In this document: positions 16,506-25,565 of the stretch, piece after piece | Layout: each line of letters starts with the position of its first letter | Numbering within the stretch: the first letter of the stretch is position 1 | NCBI GenBank assembly: GCA_002786715.1 | Contig: PCTW01000064.1 | Coordinates: 1 to 53,886 of the forward strand | Source: Bdellovibrio sp. CG22_combo_CG10-13_8_21_14_all_39_27 | Lineage (GTDB): Bacteria; Bdellovibrionota; Bacteriovoracia; Bacteriovoracales; Bacteriovoracaceae | DNA length: 53,886 bases | Direction: 5' to 3' | The notes under the pieces: model-generated | What the model saw: only the letters and a program-made list of their open reading frames with translations | The model's database searches: none | What the model was told of the DNA's origin: nothing | Program-made: the position numbers and the translations under genes

Positions 16506-17192
16506 ATGGAACATGTTTTTCAATTGGAAAATGTATCGAAAGTCTTCGGCGAAGGAGCAGTACAAGTAAAGGCCCTTAATTCCATTAATTTGGAATTTCA
16601 TAGAGGTGAGTTTTCTGCACTGATAGGGCCGTCTGGGTCCGGAAAGTCGACACTGCTCAATATTATGAGCGGTCTTGATACTCCAACGACAGGGGATGTT
16701 TTTCTTGATGGTATCAATATTAGTGAAATGAGTGGGAACAAGCTTTGTGATTTTCGCCGTGATCATATTGGTTTTATTTTTCAATCTTTCAATTTAATTC
16801 CTGTGCTGACGGTAAAAGAAAACATTGAATACATCATGCTGCTTCAGGGAGTGGCGGAAGAAAAAAGATTACAACGTGTCGAGGAGATTCTCGAAAGAAT
16901 TGGGCTAAAAGGATTTAACAATCGATACCCCAACCAACTCTCAGGTGGTCAGCAGCAACGTGTCGCAATCGCAAGGGCCATTGCAAGTCAACCTAGTATA
17001 ATTCTCGCAGATGAGCCGACGGCCAATCTCGATTCTAAAACGGGTACAGAGCTTATTGATTTGATGGCGCAACTCAATGCTGACTACGGGACCACTTTTA
17101 TTTTTTCTACCCATGATCAAAAAATCATGGATCGGGCCCGAAGACTCGTAACTCTTGAGGATGGCAAAATTGTCAGTGACAAACTATCTTAG
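16506..17192 (+). CDS. LolD/MacB-type ABC transporter ATP-binding protein
   Basis: 228 aa. Complete ATPase: Walker A GPSGSGKST (about 40-48), Q-loop FIFQSFN, signature LSGGQQQR, Walker B ILADEPTANLD and switch histidine in FSTHD. The length and the SGLDTPTTGDV region fit the LolD/MacB/SalX class that pairs with FtsX-fold permeases. It starts 8 bp after permease 2 with AGGTGAG as ribosome site. Its end overlaps the barrel gene by about 30 bp, so all five genes are one operon. Confidence 0.93.
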   Translation: MEHVFQLENVSKVFGEGAVQVKALNSINLEFHRGEFSALIGPSGSGKSTLLNIMSGLDTPTTGDVFLDGINISEMSGNKLCDFRRDHIGFIFQSFNLIPVLTVKENIEYIMLLQGVAEEKRLQRVEEILERIGLKGFNNRYPNQLSGGQQQRVAIARAIASQPSIILADEPTANLDSKTGTELIDLMAQLNADYGTTFIFSTHDQKIMDRARRLVTLEDGKIVSDKLS

Positions 17193-18261
17193 TTTTTTAA
17201 TTGTTATTCCCGCAATTTGTTTCTCTGAAACAGATTGGCGTGGACATAATAGATTTATTGGAACCAGCTATCATGGAATAGGTCGGGAGCATTCCTATGA
17301 ATTTTCCCAAGGGCAGCTTGTTCTCAATCATCGAAGCGACTTTATCTATTCTTCTGAAAAACATCAGTTTGAAGCGGCCTATGAATTATTTGCAACGGAA
17401 AACAAAAATATCCCAGCCGATCCCAATAGTGATTTTAAGTATCGAATCAAAGATTTGAATTACTCTTTGGTCAAAAGTGATCAGGACTTTCTTGTTATTC
17501 AAAACCTCGATCGATTTTACTACACCTATTTTGGTGACAAATTTGAATTGAATCTCGGTAGACAAGCGGTTGGCTTTGGTTCGGCCAGAACCATAAACCC
17601 CTTGGATATTTTGGTTCCCTTCGATTTTCTGATGATAAATATTGAGCAGAAGTTGGGTGTCGATGCCATTAGAACCAAAATCCCTTTTAAACAAACGGGC
17701 ATGGTTGAATTTGGCATCAGCGCTTCAGAAGATGTGCCTTTTGAAGACGAATATCGATTCATTTCATTTTTGCAAAACGATATTCGGTTCCTCTATCAGG
17801 AACTAAATCAGCATAAAGTTTGGGGGCTTGATATTCAAAAGAGTCTCTTGGGTTGGGGGACGTGGCTGGAGTTGGGCCATTTTGACATCCATGAAGGTGA
17901 AAATTTTTTGCGTTATTCAGTAGGTGGGCAATATCAATTTCCCAATGAGCTGAGTTTCTTTGTTGAATATCATCAGAATGGTTCGAGAGTTTTGCACAGA
18001 GATCTCGGCATCTTTGTCACCAATCGAGACTACTTGAATTGGGGGTTAGATTATCAGGTGACACCTCTCAATAAAGTTGCACTTTCAAGCTTCAATAGCT
18101 TAAACGATCCTTCGAGCTTGCTTAATTTAAACTACGAACTCAATTTTGAAGAGAATTGGTATTTTGACTGCAGCCTTTATTATGGCGTCGGAAATAAGAA
18201 TGCTTCAGAGTTTGGTTCCTACCCAGAAATAGTCTCTTTTAATTTGAAAAACTTTTTTTAA
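17161..18261 (+). CDS. Outer-membrane beta-barrel protein of the LolA-like operon
   Basis: About 366 aa. An N-terminal signal peptide (LSFLIVIPAICFS) is followed by alternating strands rich in Y, F, W and short turns; the chain ends in FNLKNFF, with the terminal phenylalanine typical of barrel proteins. LNLGRQAVGFGSARTINPLD resembles porin-type strands that precede a constriction loop. Start is uncertain: ATG 17161 is chosen, but it lies inside the ATPase gene with a poor ribosome site; TTG 17155 and GTG 17176 are alternatives. Likely the outer-membrane end of the transport route. Family not named by eye. Confidence 0.72.
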   Translation: MAKLSVTNYLSFLIVIPAICFSETDWRGHNRFIGTSYHGIGREHSYEFSQGQLVLNHRSDFIYSSEKHQFEAAYELFATENKNIPADPNSDFKYRIKDLNYSLVKSDQDFLVIQNLDRFYYTYFGDKFELNLGRQAVGFGSARTINPLDILVPFDFLMINIEQKLGVDAIRTKIPFKQTGMVEFGISASEDVPFEDEYRFISFLQNDIRFLYQELNQHKVWGLDIQKSLLGWGTWLELGHFDIHEGENFLRYSVGGQYQFPNELSFFVEYHQNGSRVLHRDLGIFVTNRDYLNWGLDYQVTPLNKVALSSFNSLNDPSSLLNLNYELNFEENWYFDCSLYYGVGNKNASEFGSYPEIVSFNLKNFF

Positions 18262-18292
18262 AATACCTCGTTTGGTGTCTTGAAGCCAAGAA

Positions 18293-19207
18293 TTAGCTCC
18301 TTAACTTCGGATCAATCAGTTCTTTAACCAGCGGTTCTACCCAGTCGATAAAGGCGCGTACTCTTTTGGCCAAAAATCGTCTTTGCGGATAGACAATTTT
18401 TAAAGGCATCGATTGGGGTCTGAACTTGGGAAGGACTTCAACCAGTTCGCCCGATTTTAAAAGTTTGGTGATGCCTGGTTGAGGATTTTGGCAAATGCCA
18501 AGACCTGCTAGGCAAGCCCCTCGGTAGGCATCGATATTAGAGACAGTGATGATGCTCTTCATTTTGATTTCTCTGGTTTTTTCGCCGTCAAAATAGTCAA
18601 AGGTTTCAGGTCTTCCACCAAAGTGTTGAACGTACTGGACGAGAAGATGATTTTTAAGATCATCGATATTTTTTGGTTTTCCATACTTCTTGATATAAGC
18701 AGGACTCACCACATTGATGACGTCGAGAGTTCCAATCGGATGTTCGACGAGACCCGCCTCTTTTGTTGTGCCTGATCTAATCGAGCAATCAATTCCTTCG
18801 CGAATCAAATCAAGTTTGCGATCAGAGCCGATGAGTTCAATTTCGATATCGGGATACATTTTAAAAAACTGTGGAAGCTTTGGAATGACAACATCTCTTG
18901 CCGTCACACTTGTCATATCAACTCTGATCTTTCCTTTGATATTCTTTGTGCCCACTTGAAACATCGACTCCATTTCATCGACATCACTTAGTATATCTTT
19001 ACAGCGTTCAAAAAAAGAAAGACCTTCGGTGGTGAGATCGACAGTTCTGGTGGTGCGATTGAGCAGTTTCACTTGTGCTGTGGATTCGAGTTCTTGAACA
19101 GCGGTTGTTGCGGTGGCCTTAGGGATGTTCAAAAGCTCTGCGGCCTTGGTAAAACTTTGAAGTTCTGCAATCTTCACGAAGATTTTCATTGAATTGTATT
19201 TATCCAT
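18293..19207 (-). CDS. LysR-family transcriptional regulator
   Basis: 304 aa from ATG 19207 (MDKYNSMKIFVKIAELQSF). Helix-turn-helix SFTKAAELLNIPKATATTAV at about 17-36, then the linker helix and the effector domain (IRVDMTSVTARDVVIPKL through IDWVEPLV). The CrgA/PcaQ-like group with QRRFLAKRVRAFIDW at the end often controls an adjacent divergent oxidoreductase. Here the divergent gene is an SDR, and the 109-bp gap contains a LysR-type dyad. Starts further upstream would cross that operator and are unlikely. Confidence 0.92.
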   Translation of the reverse strand: MDKYNSMKIFVKIAELQSFTKAAELLNIPKATATTAVQELESTAQVKLLNRTTRTVDLTTEGLSFFERCKDILSDVDEMESMFQVGTKNIKGKIRVDMTSVTARDVVIPKLPQFFKMYPDIEIELIGSDRKLDLIREGIDCSIRSGTTKEAGLVEHPIGTLDVINVVSPAYIKKYGKPKNIDDLKNHLLVQYVQHFGGRPETFDYFDGEKTREIKMKSIITVSNIDAYRGACLAGLGICQNPQPGITKLLKSGELVEVLPKFRPQSMPLKIVYPQRRFLAKRVRAFIDWVEPLVKELIDPKLRS

Positions 19208-19221
19208 AGTCTTTCCTATTG

Positions 19222-19236
19222 TTCGCGATAAGCGAA
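19222..19236. promoter_or_regulatory. Candidate LysR operator
   Basis: TTCGC-GATAA-GCGAA is a perfect dyad with a 5-base centre, lying between the divergent regulator and SDR genes, in the size range of LysR boxes. Position and symmetry suggest it is the regulator's binding site. Confidence 0.5.
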
Positions 19237-19316
19237 TAGTTAATTCAAATAATCGGTATTTATCCAATATAGCAAACAGTATAAGATGAAGGCAATTCAT
19301 AACAAAGGAGTTCAAT

Positions 19317-20063
19317 ATGAAAGTCGCAATCATCACTGGTGGGAGCCGAGGCATTGGAAAAAGCATTGCACTCAACACGGCCAAACGAGGAGTCGGGGTT
19401 ATTTTAACTTATAACAACAATCGAGAAGAGGGGCTTGCAGTGGCCAATGAAATAAAAAAGAATGGCGGCAAAGCAGTTGCTCTGCAATGGGATTCTTCCA
19501 AAGTCGCGTCCTTTGGCGATTTCACTGCGCAAGTAAAAGAATCTCTTAAAGATGAATTTGGTAAAGAAACTTTTGATTTTCTTGTGAACAATGCTGGGAT
19601 CTCAGGCCAACGTGGCTCCATTCTCGAGACAACCGAAGAGGGATTTGACGAACTGGTGAATGTTAATCTGAAAGGTCCTTATTTTTTAACCCAAAAGCTA
19701 GTTCCACTCATGGCCGATGGTGGACACATTATTAATATCTCATCTGGACTCGCGCGATTTGCTTTTCCCAATGTGGCAGTCTACGGAGCTTTAAAATCTG
19801 CTTTGGAGGGTTTTACCAGATATTTTGCCAAGGAATTTGCCGATCGAAAAATTAGAGCAAACTCAGTCGCTCCTGGAGCTGTGGATACAGAGTTTGGCGG
19901 AGGCAAGGACTCTAATGTGAAAAAGCACATTTCAGAAATGACAGCTCTGGGAAAAATGGCCGAAGCAGAAGATATTGGACTTTTTGTGGCGAGCTTACTG
20001 ACAGACGACAGCAGATTTTTAAATGCCCAACGGATTGAATTATCGGGTGGATTTTTCATTTAA
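19317..20063 (+). CDS. Short-chain dehydrogenase/reductase (SDR)
   Basis: 248 aa, classical SDR. The cofactor site TGGSRGIG (8-15), NNAGISG (about 91-97), catalytic serine in NISSG and the YGALK Tyr-x3-Lys pair are all present. An arginine in YNNNREEG after strand 2 favours NADP(H). AAAGGAG lies 6 bases before the start. It is divergent from a LysR gene, so inducible by that regulator's ligand. The substrate is not predictable; FabG-like ketoreductase or glucose-dehydrogenase-type activities are equally possible. Confidence 0.92.
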   Translation: MKVAIITGGSRGIGKSIALNTAKRGVGVILTYNNNREEGLAVANEIKKNGGKAVALQWDSSKVASFGDFTAQVKESLKDEFGKETFDFLVNNAGISGQRGSILETTEEGFDELVNVNLKGPYFLTQKLVPLMADGGHIINISSGLARFAFPNVAVYGALKSALEGFTRYFAKEFADRKIRANSVAPGAVDTEFGGGKDSNVKKHISEMTALGKMAEAEDIGLFVASLLTDDSRFLNAQRIELSGGFFI

Positions 20064-20096
20064 AACCTTTAAGAGGGACGGGATACTTAAGTAAGT

Positions 20097-21851
20097 TTAT
20101 CCAATCATAATCTTTCCCTGAGGGTACTTGGCCGGATTTTTGTTCTGGTTTTCACCGACTGCTAAGACGAGAGTCAGTGGACCGATTCGTCCAATATACA
20201 TGAGGATGGTAAGTAAAATTTTTCCCGTCACTGAAAGGCTCGATGTAATACCCAAACTTAGACCAACTGTTCCGAATGCACTGATGACCTCAAACATAAT
20301 TGTTAGAAGAGACTGATTTGGTTCAAAGGCGATCATCAAAAAGATGAAGATGGAGACGATAATAATTGAAATCATGGTAATGGCCGTGGCCTTGATGACA
20401 GTTGCATTAGGTACGACCCTCCTAAAAAATTCCACATCTCGTCTTCCCGTTAATGTCGTTTTAATGGACTGAAACAAAACCGATACGGTAGTAATTTTGA
20501 TTCCCCCTGCAGTTGAACCAGGTGAGGCTCCAACAAACATCGCAAGCATTAAGAGGAAAATGGTGTGAACATGCATGCTTGCCATGGGTATAGAATTAAA
20601 GCCCGCAGTGGTCAAGGCTGACATAAAATGAAAAAGGGCGATATGTGTTTTTTCAAATAAAGAGAATCCATCTAAAGAACCCATATATTCTGAAAAGAAG
20701 AATATGACTGACCCAAAAAAAAGGAATATGGCAGTGGATGCAAGGATGACTTTACTGTGAAGACTCAAACGTGAGTAAGGCATTTTCTTTTGAAAGATGA
20801 GCTTGCATTCTTTTAATACAATAAATCCCAAGCCTCCCAGGACCGATAAAACGATAATTCCACCACTAATAATGAAATTGGTTGAAAAGCTCTCTAGGCT
20901 GGTATTAAAAAGAGAAAAGCCTGCTGTACAAAAGGCTGAAATACTATGAAAGAAACCCTGGTAGAGAGCATCTTCGAATGATAGGCCATCAATGATGAAT
21001 CCATAAGTGAGAACAATCCATCCCCAAACTTCAATGAAAAAAGTGTATTGTAGAACGTCTGCAATGATTCGATAGATATCCTCCATACTATCTGCATCAA
21101 GTACGTCTAGAAGAACGACTTTTTCTCTCATGCTCATAGATTTTCCAATCAAGAGACTGACTGTTGAGGATAAGGTCATGATGCCGACTGCGCCAACCTG
21201 GACTAAAAGCAGAACGATGGCCTGGCCGAAATAACTTAAATCGTCCCCAACTGAAACTGTTGAAAGTCCTGTGGTCGATACTGCGGAAGCTGAGAGGAAA
21301 AGAGCATCGACAAATGTCATTTGCTTTCCTTCACTGGATGAAACAGGGAGATATAAGAGCAATCCTCCAAGAAGAATAAGAGAACCGAAGGAGAACATAA
21401 CAAGTTGAGCGGGAGTGAGTCTGCGAAGCGAATATCTTTTTACTTGTGGAATGTCTTCCTCTTGGGCCTTTCTTTTTTCTTCTTGATTTGGCTCGTAGAG
21501 CGAGAGGGTAGATGATAAGAGATGAGCCGAGGACAACCAAAATAAAAATTCACGATCTCCCCATGAAATCAAGATCGGGGCAAGGACAATGATTGAAAAA
21601 ATATGCTTTCTTAATAGGACATCAATACTTTTAGATGAAGCTATTCTTGAAAAAATAACGAATAACAGGACGAGTGGAATAAGATAGGTATAAGTCGAGT
21701 AAACGAGATTGGTGTCAATGAGGTAGAAAAAATCCGGCCATTTTCCCATTTTATGGAGAGCATAGAAGGCGATGTAAGTTCCATTGATAAAGAGCTCAAG
21801 CGGGAAAGTGATCTTTGTGTCGAACCTCTGTAAAGACTGAAGAAACCTCAT
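20097..21851 (-). CDS. TrkH/KtrB-family potassium uptake channel subunit
   Basis: 584 aa. Four membrane-pore-membrane repeats with filter-like motifs: STTGLST, FCTAGFSLF, TTAGFNS and GTVGLSL. The N-terminal ~140 residues add extra helices and an EEKRKAQEED linker before RLTPAQLVMFSFGSL, where the conserved core starts. TrkH-type proteins need a cytoplasmic TrkA/KtrA ring; none lies in the window. The gene is divergent from a KdpD/KdpE-like two-component system, which suggests that potassium limitation controls it. Confidence 0.92.
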   Translation of the reverse strand: MRFLQSLQRFDTKITFPLELFINGTYIAFYALHKMGKWPDFFYLIDTNLVYSTYTYLIPLVLLFVIFSRIASSKSIDVLLRKHIFSIIVLAPILISWGDREFLFWLSSAHLLSSTLSLYEPNQEEKRKAQEEDIPQVKRYSLRRLTPAQLVMFSFGSLILLGGLLLYLPVSSSEGKQMTFVDALFLSASAVSTTGLSTVSVGDDLSYFGQAIVLLLVQVGAVGIMTLSSTVSLLIGKSMSMREKVVLLDVLDADSMEDIYRIIADVLQYTFFIEVWGWIVLTYGFIIDGLSFEDALYQGFFHSISAFCTAGFSLFNTSLESFSTNFIISGGIIVLSVLGGLGFIVLKECKLIFQKKMPYSRLSLHSKVILASTAIFLFFGSVIFFFSEYMGSLDGFSLFEKTHIALFHFMSALTTAGFNSIPMASMHVHTIFLLMLAMFVGASPGSTAGGIKITTVSVLFQSIKTTLTGRRDVEFFRRVVPNATVIKATAITMISIIIVSIFIFLMIAFEPNQSLLTIMFEVISAFGTVGLSLGITSSLSVTGKILLTILMYIGRIGPLTLVLAVGENQNKNPAKYPQGKIMIG

Positions 21852-22041
21852 TCTATTAAGCTAATGATACTGGCCTATATGGGCATCTTAAATTGTTGTA
21901 AAAATTCAGGTAAAAGGCGTAAAAAAAACATAAAAATCACAGATGCGCACAGTGTTAGTGACTCTGATTTTTACATAACCACTCCCAACAGATATTGAAC
22001 ATGATAGGCTTCCTTAAATCTTTTTTTAAGAATTGAAGAAT

Positions 22042-24006
22042 ATGGAAGCTGGTAATAACGAAAATGAAAAGCTCTTGGTTACGGTTGGACATGGTCCTCA
22101 TTCTGATGAATTAATCAGGGAATGCAAACAAATGGCTACCCTGATGCAAAGTCCATGGATCGCTTTGCATGTTGATACCGGAAGAGAGCTTAGCAAAGAA
22201 GACAAAAGAACGATAAAGAGGAATCTTGACCTAGCAAGAGAGCTAGGGGCAGAAGTCCATGCCATTTCTGATGGAGATCTTGCTTCAGGTATAAATCGAT
22301 TCTGTAGAAACTTTCAAATTACCTCAGTTTTATTTGGGCAACCCCTTTATGGCCATCTCAGATTATTTTTTTCTGGTGGAAACATCGTCGAGCGTTTCTC
22401 CAAACTCAACCCATCAGTCAAAATATATATAATTGGTCAGAAGATTAAAACAAAAGTGGAGCAAAAGAGAACCATTGATTCTCAAGTTGAAGAAAATAAA
22501 AAGATAGGATTGCGATCGTATCTGATTGCATCTTTTTATATTATTTCAATTGGTACTCTTAATGCAGTACTGTTCCATGTTCTCCATTTATTACCTTATC
22601 GATCGATAGGCCTCATCTTTCTCCTTGCCGTGAGTATGGCCGGGCGTTATTTTTCGATCGGCCCAACCATTTTAGTTTCACTCTTATCTTTGCAGATTTG
22701 GAATGTCTTTTTCATCCCTCCAATATTTACCTTTCACATGGATGACCCCGAAGATATTTTTTTGAGTCTTAGCTTCTTCTTTGTTGCTACAATTTCAGGG
22801 TTGATGACAAGCCTTTCGCGGAGAAATCAAAAGCTTCTTTATCGACAAAAAGAAATGACGTCGGCCCTTTACAAAATATCCTTGAATATCGTTCAGGGGA
22901 CAGAGAGGGGTTCTGTTTTGAGCGGATTTACCAAAGATTTATCAAACTATTTTAAAGGACAATGTGCTGTCGCTCTAAAAAATAGTGATAATGTTCTTGC
23001 CCATTTTCCACGAGGAGAGGATTGGTTGTTTAACCGTTCTAAGGAGTGGGAGGTCGCAACTTGGTGCTTTGTCAATGGTAGGATCGCGGGAAGATGGACA
23101 GATACATTGAACCGAGCAAATGGATTTTATGTTCCACTAAAGGCGATTGATGAAGTGGTTGGGGTGTTTGCGTATTCTCCAAAAGATAGAGATGATCTCA
23201 GTGTCAACGAAAGAGAGATGGTCATTACTTTGTGTTCACAGCTTGCAATGTATCTTCAGCGTGAAATGTATCAAGAAAAAGCATCGGAATCTGAAAGGTT
23301 AAAAACATCAGAGCGAATACACCAAACACTTTTAAATTCAGTATCCCACGAGATTAAGACTCCCTTGACTGCGATCATGACGACAGCGGAAGCAATGAAG
23401 TCAAAACCTGATGACAAAGTTTTGAAAGATCTCTTAATTCCTTCCCTTGTCGATGCATCGAAAAGACTAAAACGTGTTGTCGATAATATTTTGGACATGA
23501 GCCGTTTGGAAAATGGAGTGCTTGGACTCAAGAGTGATTGGGTTGATGTCAATGATGTTTTAGAAAATGCAAAGAATGGGATTGCCGATCAGTTGGGCCA
23601 GAAACAACTGGTTTTCGTTATTCAAGAAGAATTTCCTCTTATCAAGATTGATGCCTTATTGCTTGAACAAGTGGTCATGAATCTCATCTTAAACGCGATT
23701 CAACATTCTCCTGATTTTGGTAAAATCGCAGTCAAAGTAAGTTTCAATCAAAATCAGTGGAGTTTGAGGGTCGAGGATGAGGGAAGTGGCATCCCCAATG
23801 AGTCGAAGGAATTGATTTTTTCAAAATTCTACCGTATCCATCCTGAGCGACGCGGAGGCAGTGGATTGGGGCTAAGTATTGCAAAAAGTATAATCGAGTT
23901 GCATGCAGGTCAGATTATTGCAAAAAACAACGATCAAGGCGGAGCTTGCATTGAGTTTGTCATCCCTCGAGCTGAAAATCCTCCCCCTATGCCAGAAGAA
24001 AACTAA
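22042..24006 (+). CDS. KdpD-like sensor histidine kinase lacking the KdpD N-terminal domain
   Basis: 654 aa from ATG 22042 (TTG 22033 is less likely; GAAG lies 4 bases before the ATG). Domain order: universal-stress/KdpD Usp domain (about 10-135, LLVTVGHGPHSDELI), DUF4118 four-helix membrane unit (about 165-265, with LAVSMAGRYFSIGPTILVSL), GAF-like domain, HisKA with VSHEIKTPLTA (H about 433), and ATPase with NLILNAIQHS, DEGSGIP and GGSGLGLSIA. Real KdpD is ~890 aa because it starts with a ~220-aa KdpD domain with a Walker-type site; that is missing here. Its partner follows directly. Confidence 0.9.
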   Translation: MEAGNNENEKLLVTVGHGPHSDELIRECKQMATLMQSPWIALHVDTGRELSKEDKRTIKRNLDLARELGAEVHAISDGDLASGINRFCRNFQITSVLFGQPLYGHLRLFFSGGNIVERFSKLNPSVKIYIIGQKIKTKVEQKRTIDSQVEENKKIGLRSYLIASFYIISIGTLNAVLFHVLHLLPYRSIGLIFLLAVSMAGRYFSIGPTILVSLLSLQIWNVFFIPPIFTFHMDDPEDIFLSLSFFFVATISGLMTSLSRRNQKLLYRQKEMTSALYKISLNIVQGTERGSVLSGFTKDLSNYFKGQCAVALKNSDNVLAHFPRGEDWLFNRSKEWEVATWCFVNGRIAGRWTDTLNRANGFYVPLKAIDEVVGVFAYSPKDRDDLSVNEREMVITLCSQLAMYLQREMYQEKASESERLKTSERIHQTLLNSVSHEIKTPLTAIMTTAEAMKSKPDDKVLKDLLIPSLVDASKRLKRVVDNILDMSRLENGVLGLKSDWVDVNDVLENAKNGIADQLGQKQLVFVIQEEFPLIKIDALLLEQVVMNLILNAIQHSPDFGKIAVKVSFNQNQWSLRVEDEGSGIPNESKELIFSKFYRIHPERRGGSGLGLSIAKSIIELHAGQIIAKNNDQGGACIEFVIPRAENPPPMPEEN

Positions 24007-24711
24007 ATGATGAATAAAGTTAAAATTCTTGTCATTGATGATGAATTGAGCGTGAGAAAGCTTTTGAGATATGTACTTGAAGCCGAGGGCTATCAAGTTT
24101 TAGAAGCTGGAACAGGAGAGCTTGGTCTGATGTACAATGCTTCACATCGCCCGGATATCATTTTACTCGATTTGGGACTTCCCGATCTGGAGGGGCAAGT
24201 CGTGCTCCAGCGTATTAGAGAATGGACAAATTCCCCAGTTTTAATTCTCACGGCCAACAAGGAAGACGATGAAAAGGTGAAGTTGCTCGATATGGGGGCC
24301 GATGACTATCTTATCAAGCCTTTTAATATGCAAGAACTCCTTGCTCGAATCAGAGTCGCTTTGAGACATGCAAATCGATTAGAGAATGAAATAGAGCCAG
24401 TGATCCAAATCGGCGATCTGAAAGTTGATGTTGGAGCCCATCTCGTCTATGTCCGTGATGAAGAAATCAAACTAACGGGAACAGAATTTTCGTTCTTGGC
24501 GCTACTCTCGAAAAATATAGGGAGAGTTGTTACACAGAACCAACTACTGAATGAAATTTGGGGGCCTGGCAATACTGAGAATACGCACTATCTGCGAGTG
24601 TACGCTGCCCAATTGAGAAAAAAAGTGGAAGTCCCACTTGGTAAAAAATTGATTTACACCGAGCCAGGTGTTGGCTACAGAATGTTAAGTGAGCCAGCAG
24701 AGAAGTCGTAG
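24007..24711 (+). CDS. KdpE-like OmpR-family response regulator
   Basis: 234 aa. Receiver domain with DD at 12-13, phospho-aspartate in IILLDLGLPD and lysine in LIKPF; then a winged-helix output domain (LTGTEFSFLALLSKN to YTEPGVGYRM). Directly follows the kinase stop with no gap (ATGATG start). By context it should act with the KdpD-like kinase and control the divergent trkH gene, since no kdpFABC genes are visible. Confidence 0.92.
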   Translation: MMNKVKILVIDDELSVRKLLRYVLEAEGYQVLEAGTGELGLMYNASHRPDIILLDLGLPDLEGQVVLQRIREWTNSPVLILTANKEDDEKVKLLDMGADDYLIKPFNMQELLARIRVALRHANRLENEIEPVIQIGDLKVDVGAHLVYVRDEEIKLTGTEFSFLALLSKNIGRVVTQNQLLNEIWGPGNTENTHYLRVYAAQLRKKVEVPLGKKLIYTEPGVGYRMLSEPAEKS

Positions 24712-24734
24712 TAGAGAGACGTGATCCCTTTTTG

Positions 24735-24892
24735 TTCGTGAGTGTGTTATTGATTTTGGCGCTGGCCATTCCTATTACACCGATCCAAATCAATTGAGTC
24801 GAAATATTTTTTACTACTTCCTAGTGCTGACGAGGCGAAGTTCTCGGAGATTTGTTTCGAACGACTTAAGGAGCGCAACGGGTTGGAGTAGC
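24735..24892 (+). pseudogene. Decayed ATPase/shikimate-kinase-like gene fragments
   Basis: Two protein-like pieces lie in different frames: VIDFGAGHSYYTDPNQLSR at about 24747-24803, and LLLPSADEAKFSEICFERLK up to a stop at about 24892. The DFGAGHS and LLLPS strings are reminiscent of AAA/shikimate-kinase-like proteins of unknown function. Sequence between the pieces is shortened, so this is a deletion-scarred remnant. From 24893 to 25112 I see only repeats and no gene. Confidence 0.35.
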
Positions 24893-24985
24893 CGAAAGTA
24901 CCCTGCTGCTGAATAATGAGTTTATCAAGTTAGTCAAATAGAAGTCTCTCAGAGATTGCCTTGGAAATGATGAATTTGTTGCAGT

Positions 24986-25101
24986 AGCTATCCAACACAC
25001 TTGCCCACAAAAAGGTATCACGCACTTAATTGCTTAATTGTTAATTGCCAATGTAATTTTAAGCAGTTTACGCAGCCCTAACTAAAAAGTATCACGTACC
25101 C
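24986..25101. repeat. Family-1 half element followed by two direct family-2 repeats
   Basis: CTATCCAACACACTTGCCC at 24988 matches the family-1 left arm. It is followed by AAGGTATCACGCACTT (25012-25027) and AAAGTATCACGTACCC (25086-25101), two copies of the family-2 element in the same orientation about 74 bp apart. They lie directly upstream of the arsenic operon promoter. Confidence 0.6.
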
Positions 25102-25112
25102 TAAGAGAAAAC

Positions 25113-25144
25113 TTGAGGTCGTACCATAGTACAGGGTGTATAAG
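25113..25144 (+). promoter_or_regulatory. Mercury-MerR-type promoter/operator of the arsenic operon
   Basis: TTGAGG (25113-25118) and TATAAG (25139-25144) are 20 bp apart, the overlong spacing of MerR-regulated promoters. Between them GTAC-CATA-GTAC (25121-25132) reproduces the central half-sites of the known mer operator. Transcription would begin near 25151, directly before the regulator gene, so the regulator is under its own control. Confidence 0.75.
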
Positions 25145-25151
25145 TGCTTCT

Positions 25152-25565
25152 ATGAAAGAAGAAATGACTATCGGAACTTTAGCTACAGCGTCAGATGTGA
25201 ACGTTGAGACGATTCGTTTCTATGAAAGAAAGGGAATCTTAAAGCAACCTAAGAAAGCGGGGGGCTTTAGATATTATCCAAAAGAGTATATCACTCGAAT
25301 TCGCTTTATTAAAAGATCACAGGAGCTTGGTTTCACACTTGCAGAGACAAAAGACCTTCTCGATCTTAAGATTAAGAATCAATCAAAGTGTGGTGATGTA
25401 CTTACTAAAACAAAAGTAAAAATTGAAGAGATAGAAAATAAGATAAGTGACTTAAAGAAAATGAAAAAATCCCTGGAAAGCCTCGCAAGCTGCTGTGTCG
25501 ATAATGACCAGCCTTTGAGCGACTGTCCGATTTTAGATTGCTTCATATCAACGAGGAAAGATTAA
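25152..25565 (+). CDS. MerR-family regulator with mercury-type cysteines, leading an ars operon
   Basis: 137 aa from ATG 25152; ATG 25164 with AAAGAAG upstream is an equally good start. Winged helix (MTIGTLATASDVNVETIRFY, then GGFRYYPKEYITRI), long dimer helix, and metal loop. Numbered from 25164, C76 at the start of the dimer helix and C110/C111 plus C121 (SCCVDNDQPLSDCPIL) match the three Hg ligands of MerR (C82, C117, C126). The next three genes are arsenic resistance, normally governed by ArsR. The site could bind As(III) as well as Hg(II), since both accept three thiolates. Its stop overlaps arsC. Confidence 0.88.
   Translation: MKEEMTIGTLATASDVNVETIRFYERKGILKQPKKAGGFRYYPKEYITRIRFIKRSQELGFTLAETKDLLDLKIKNQSKCGDVLTKTKVKIEEIENKISDLKKMKKSLESLASCCVDNDQPLSDCPILDCFISTRKD

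Noticed and set aside
16317-16784. 155-codon minus-strand frame across permease 2 and the ATPase
   Set aside because: It runs antisense to two genes with complete, well-known motifs.
24770-24960. tRNA or rRNA fragment in the gap before the ars operon
   Set aside because: Stretches such as GGAGCGCAACGGG looked RNA-like, but no cloverleaf or rRNA helix could be drawn and protein-like remnants explain the sequence better.
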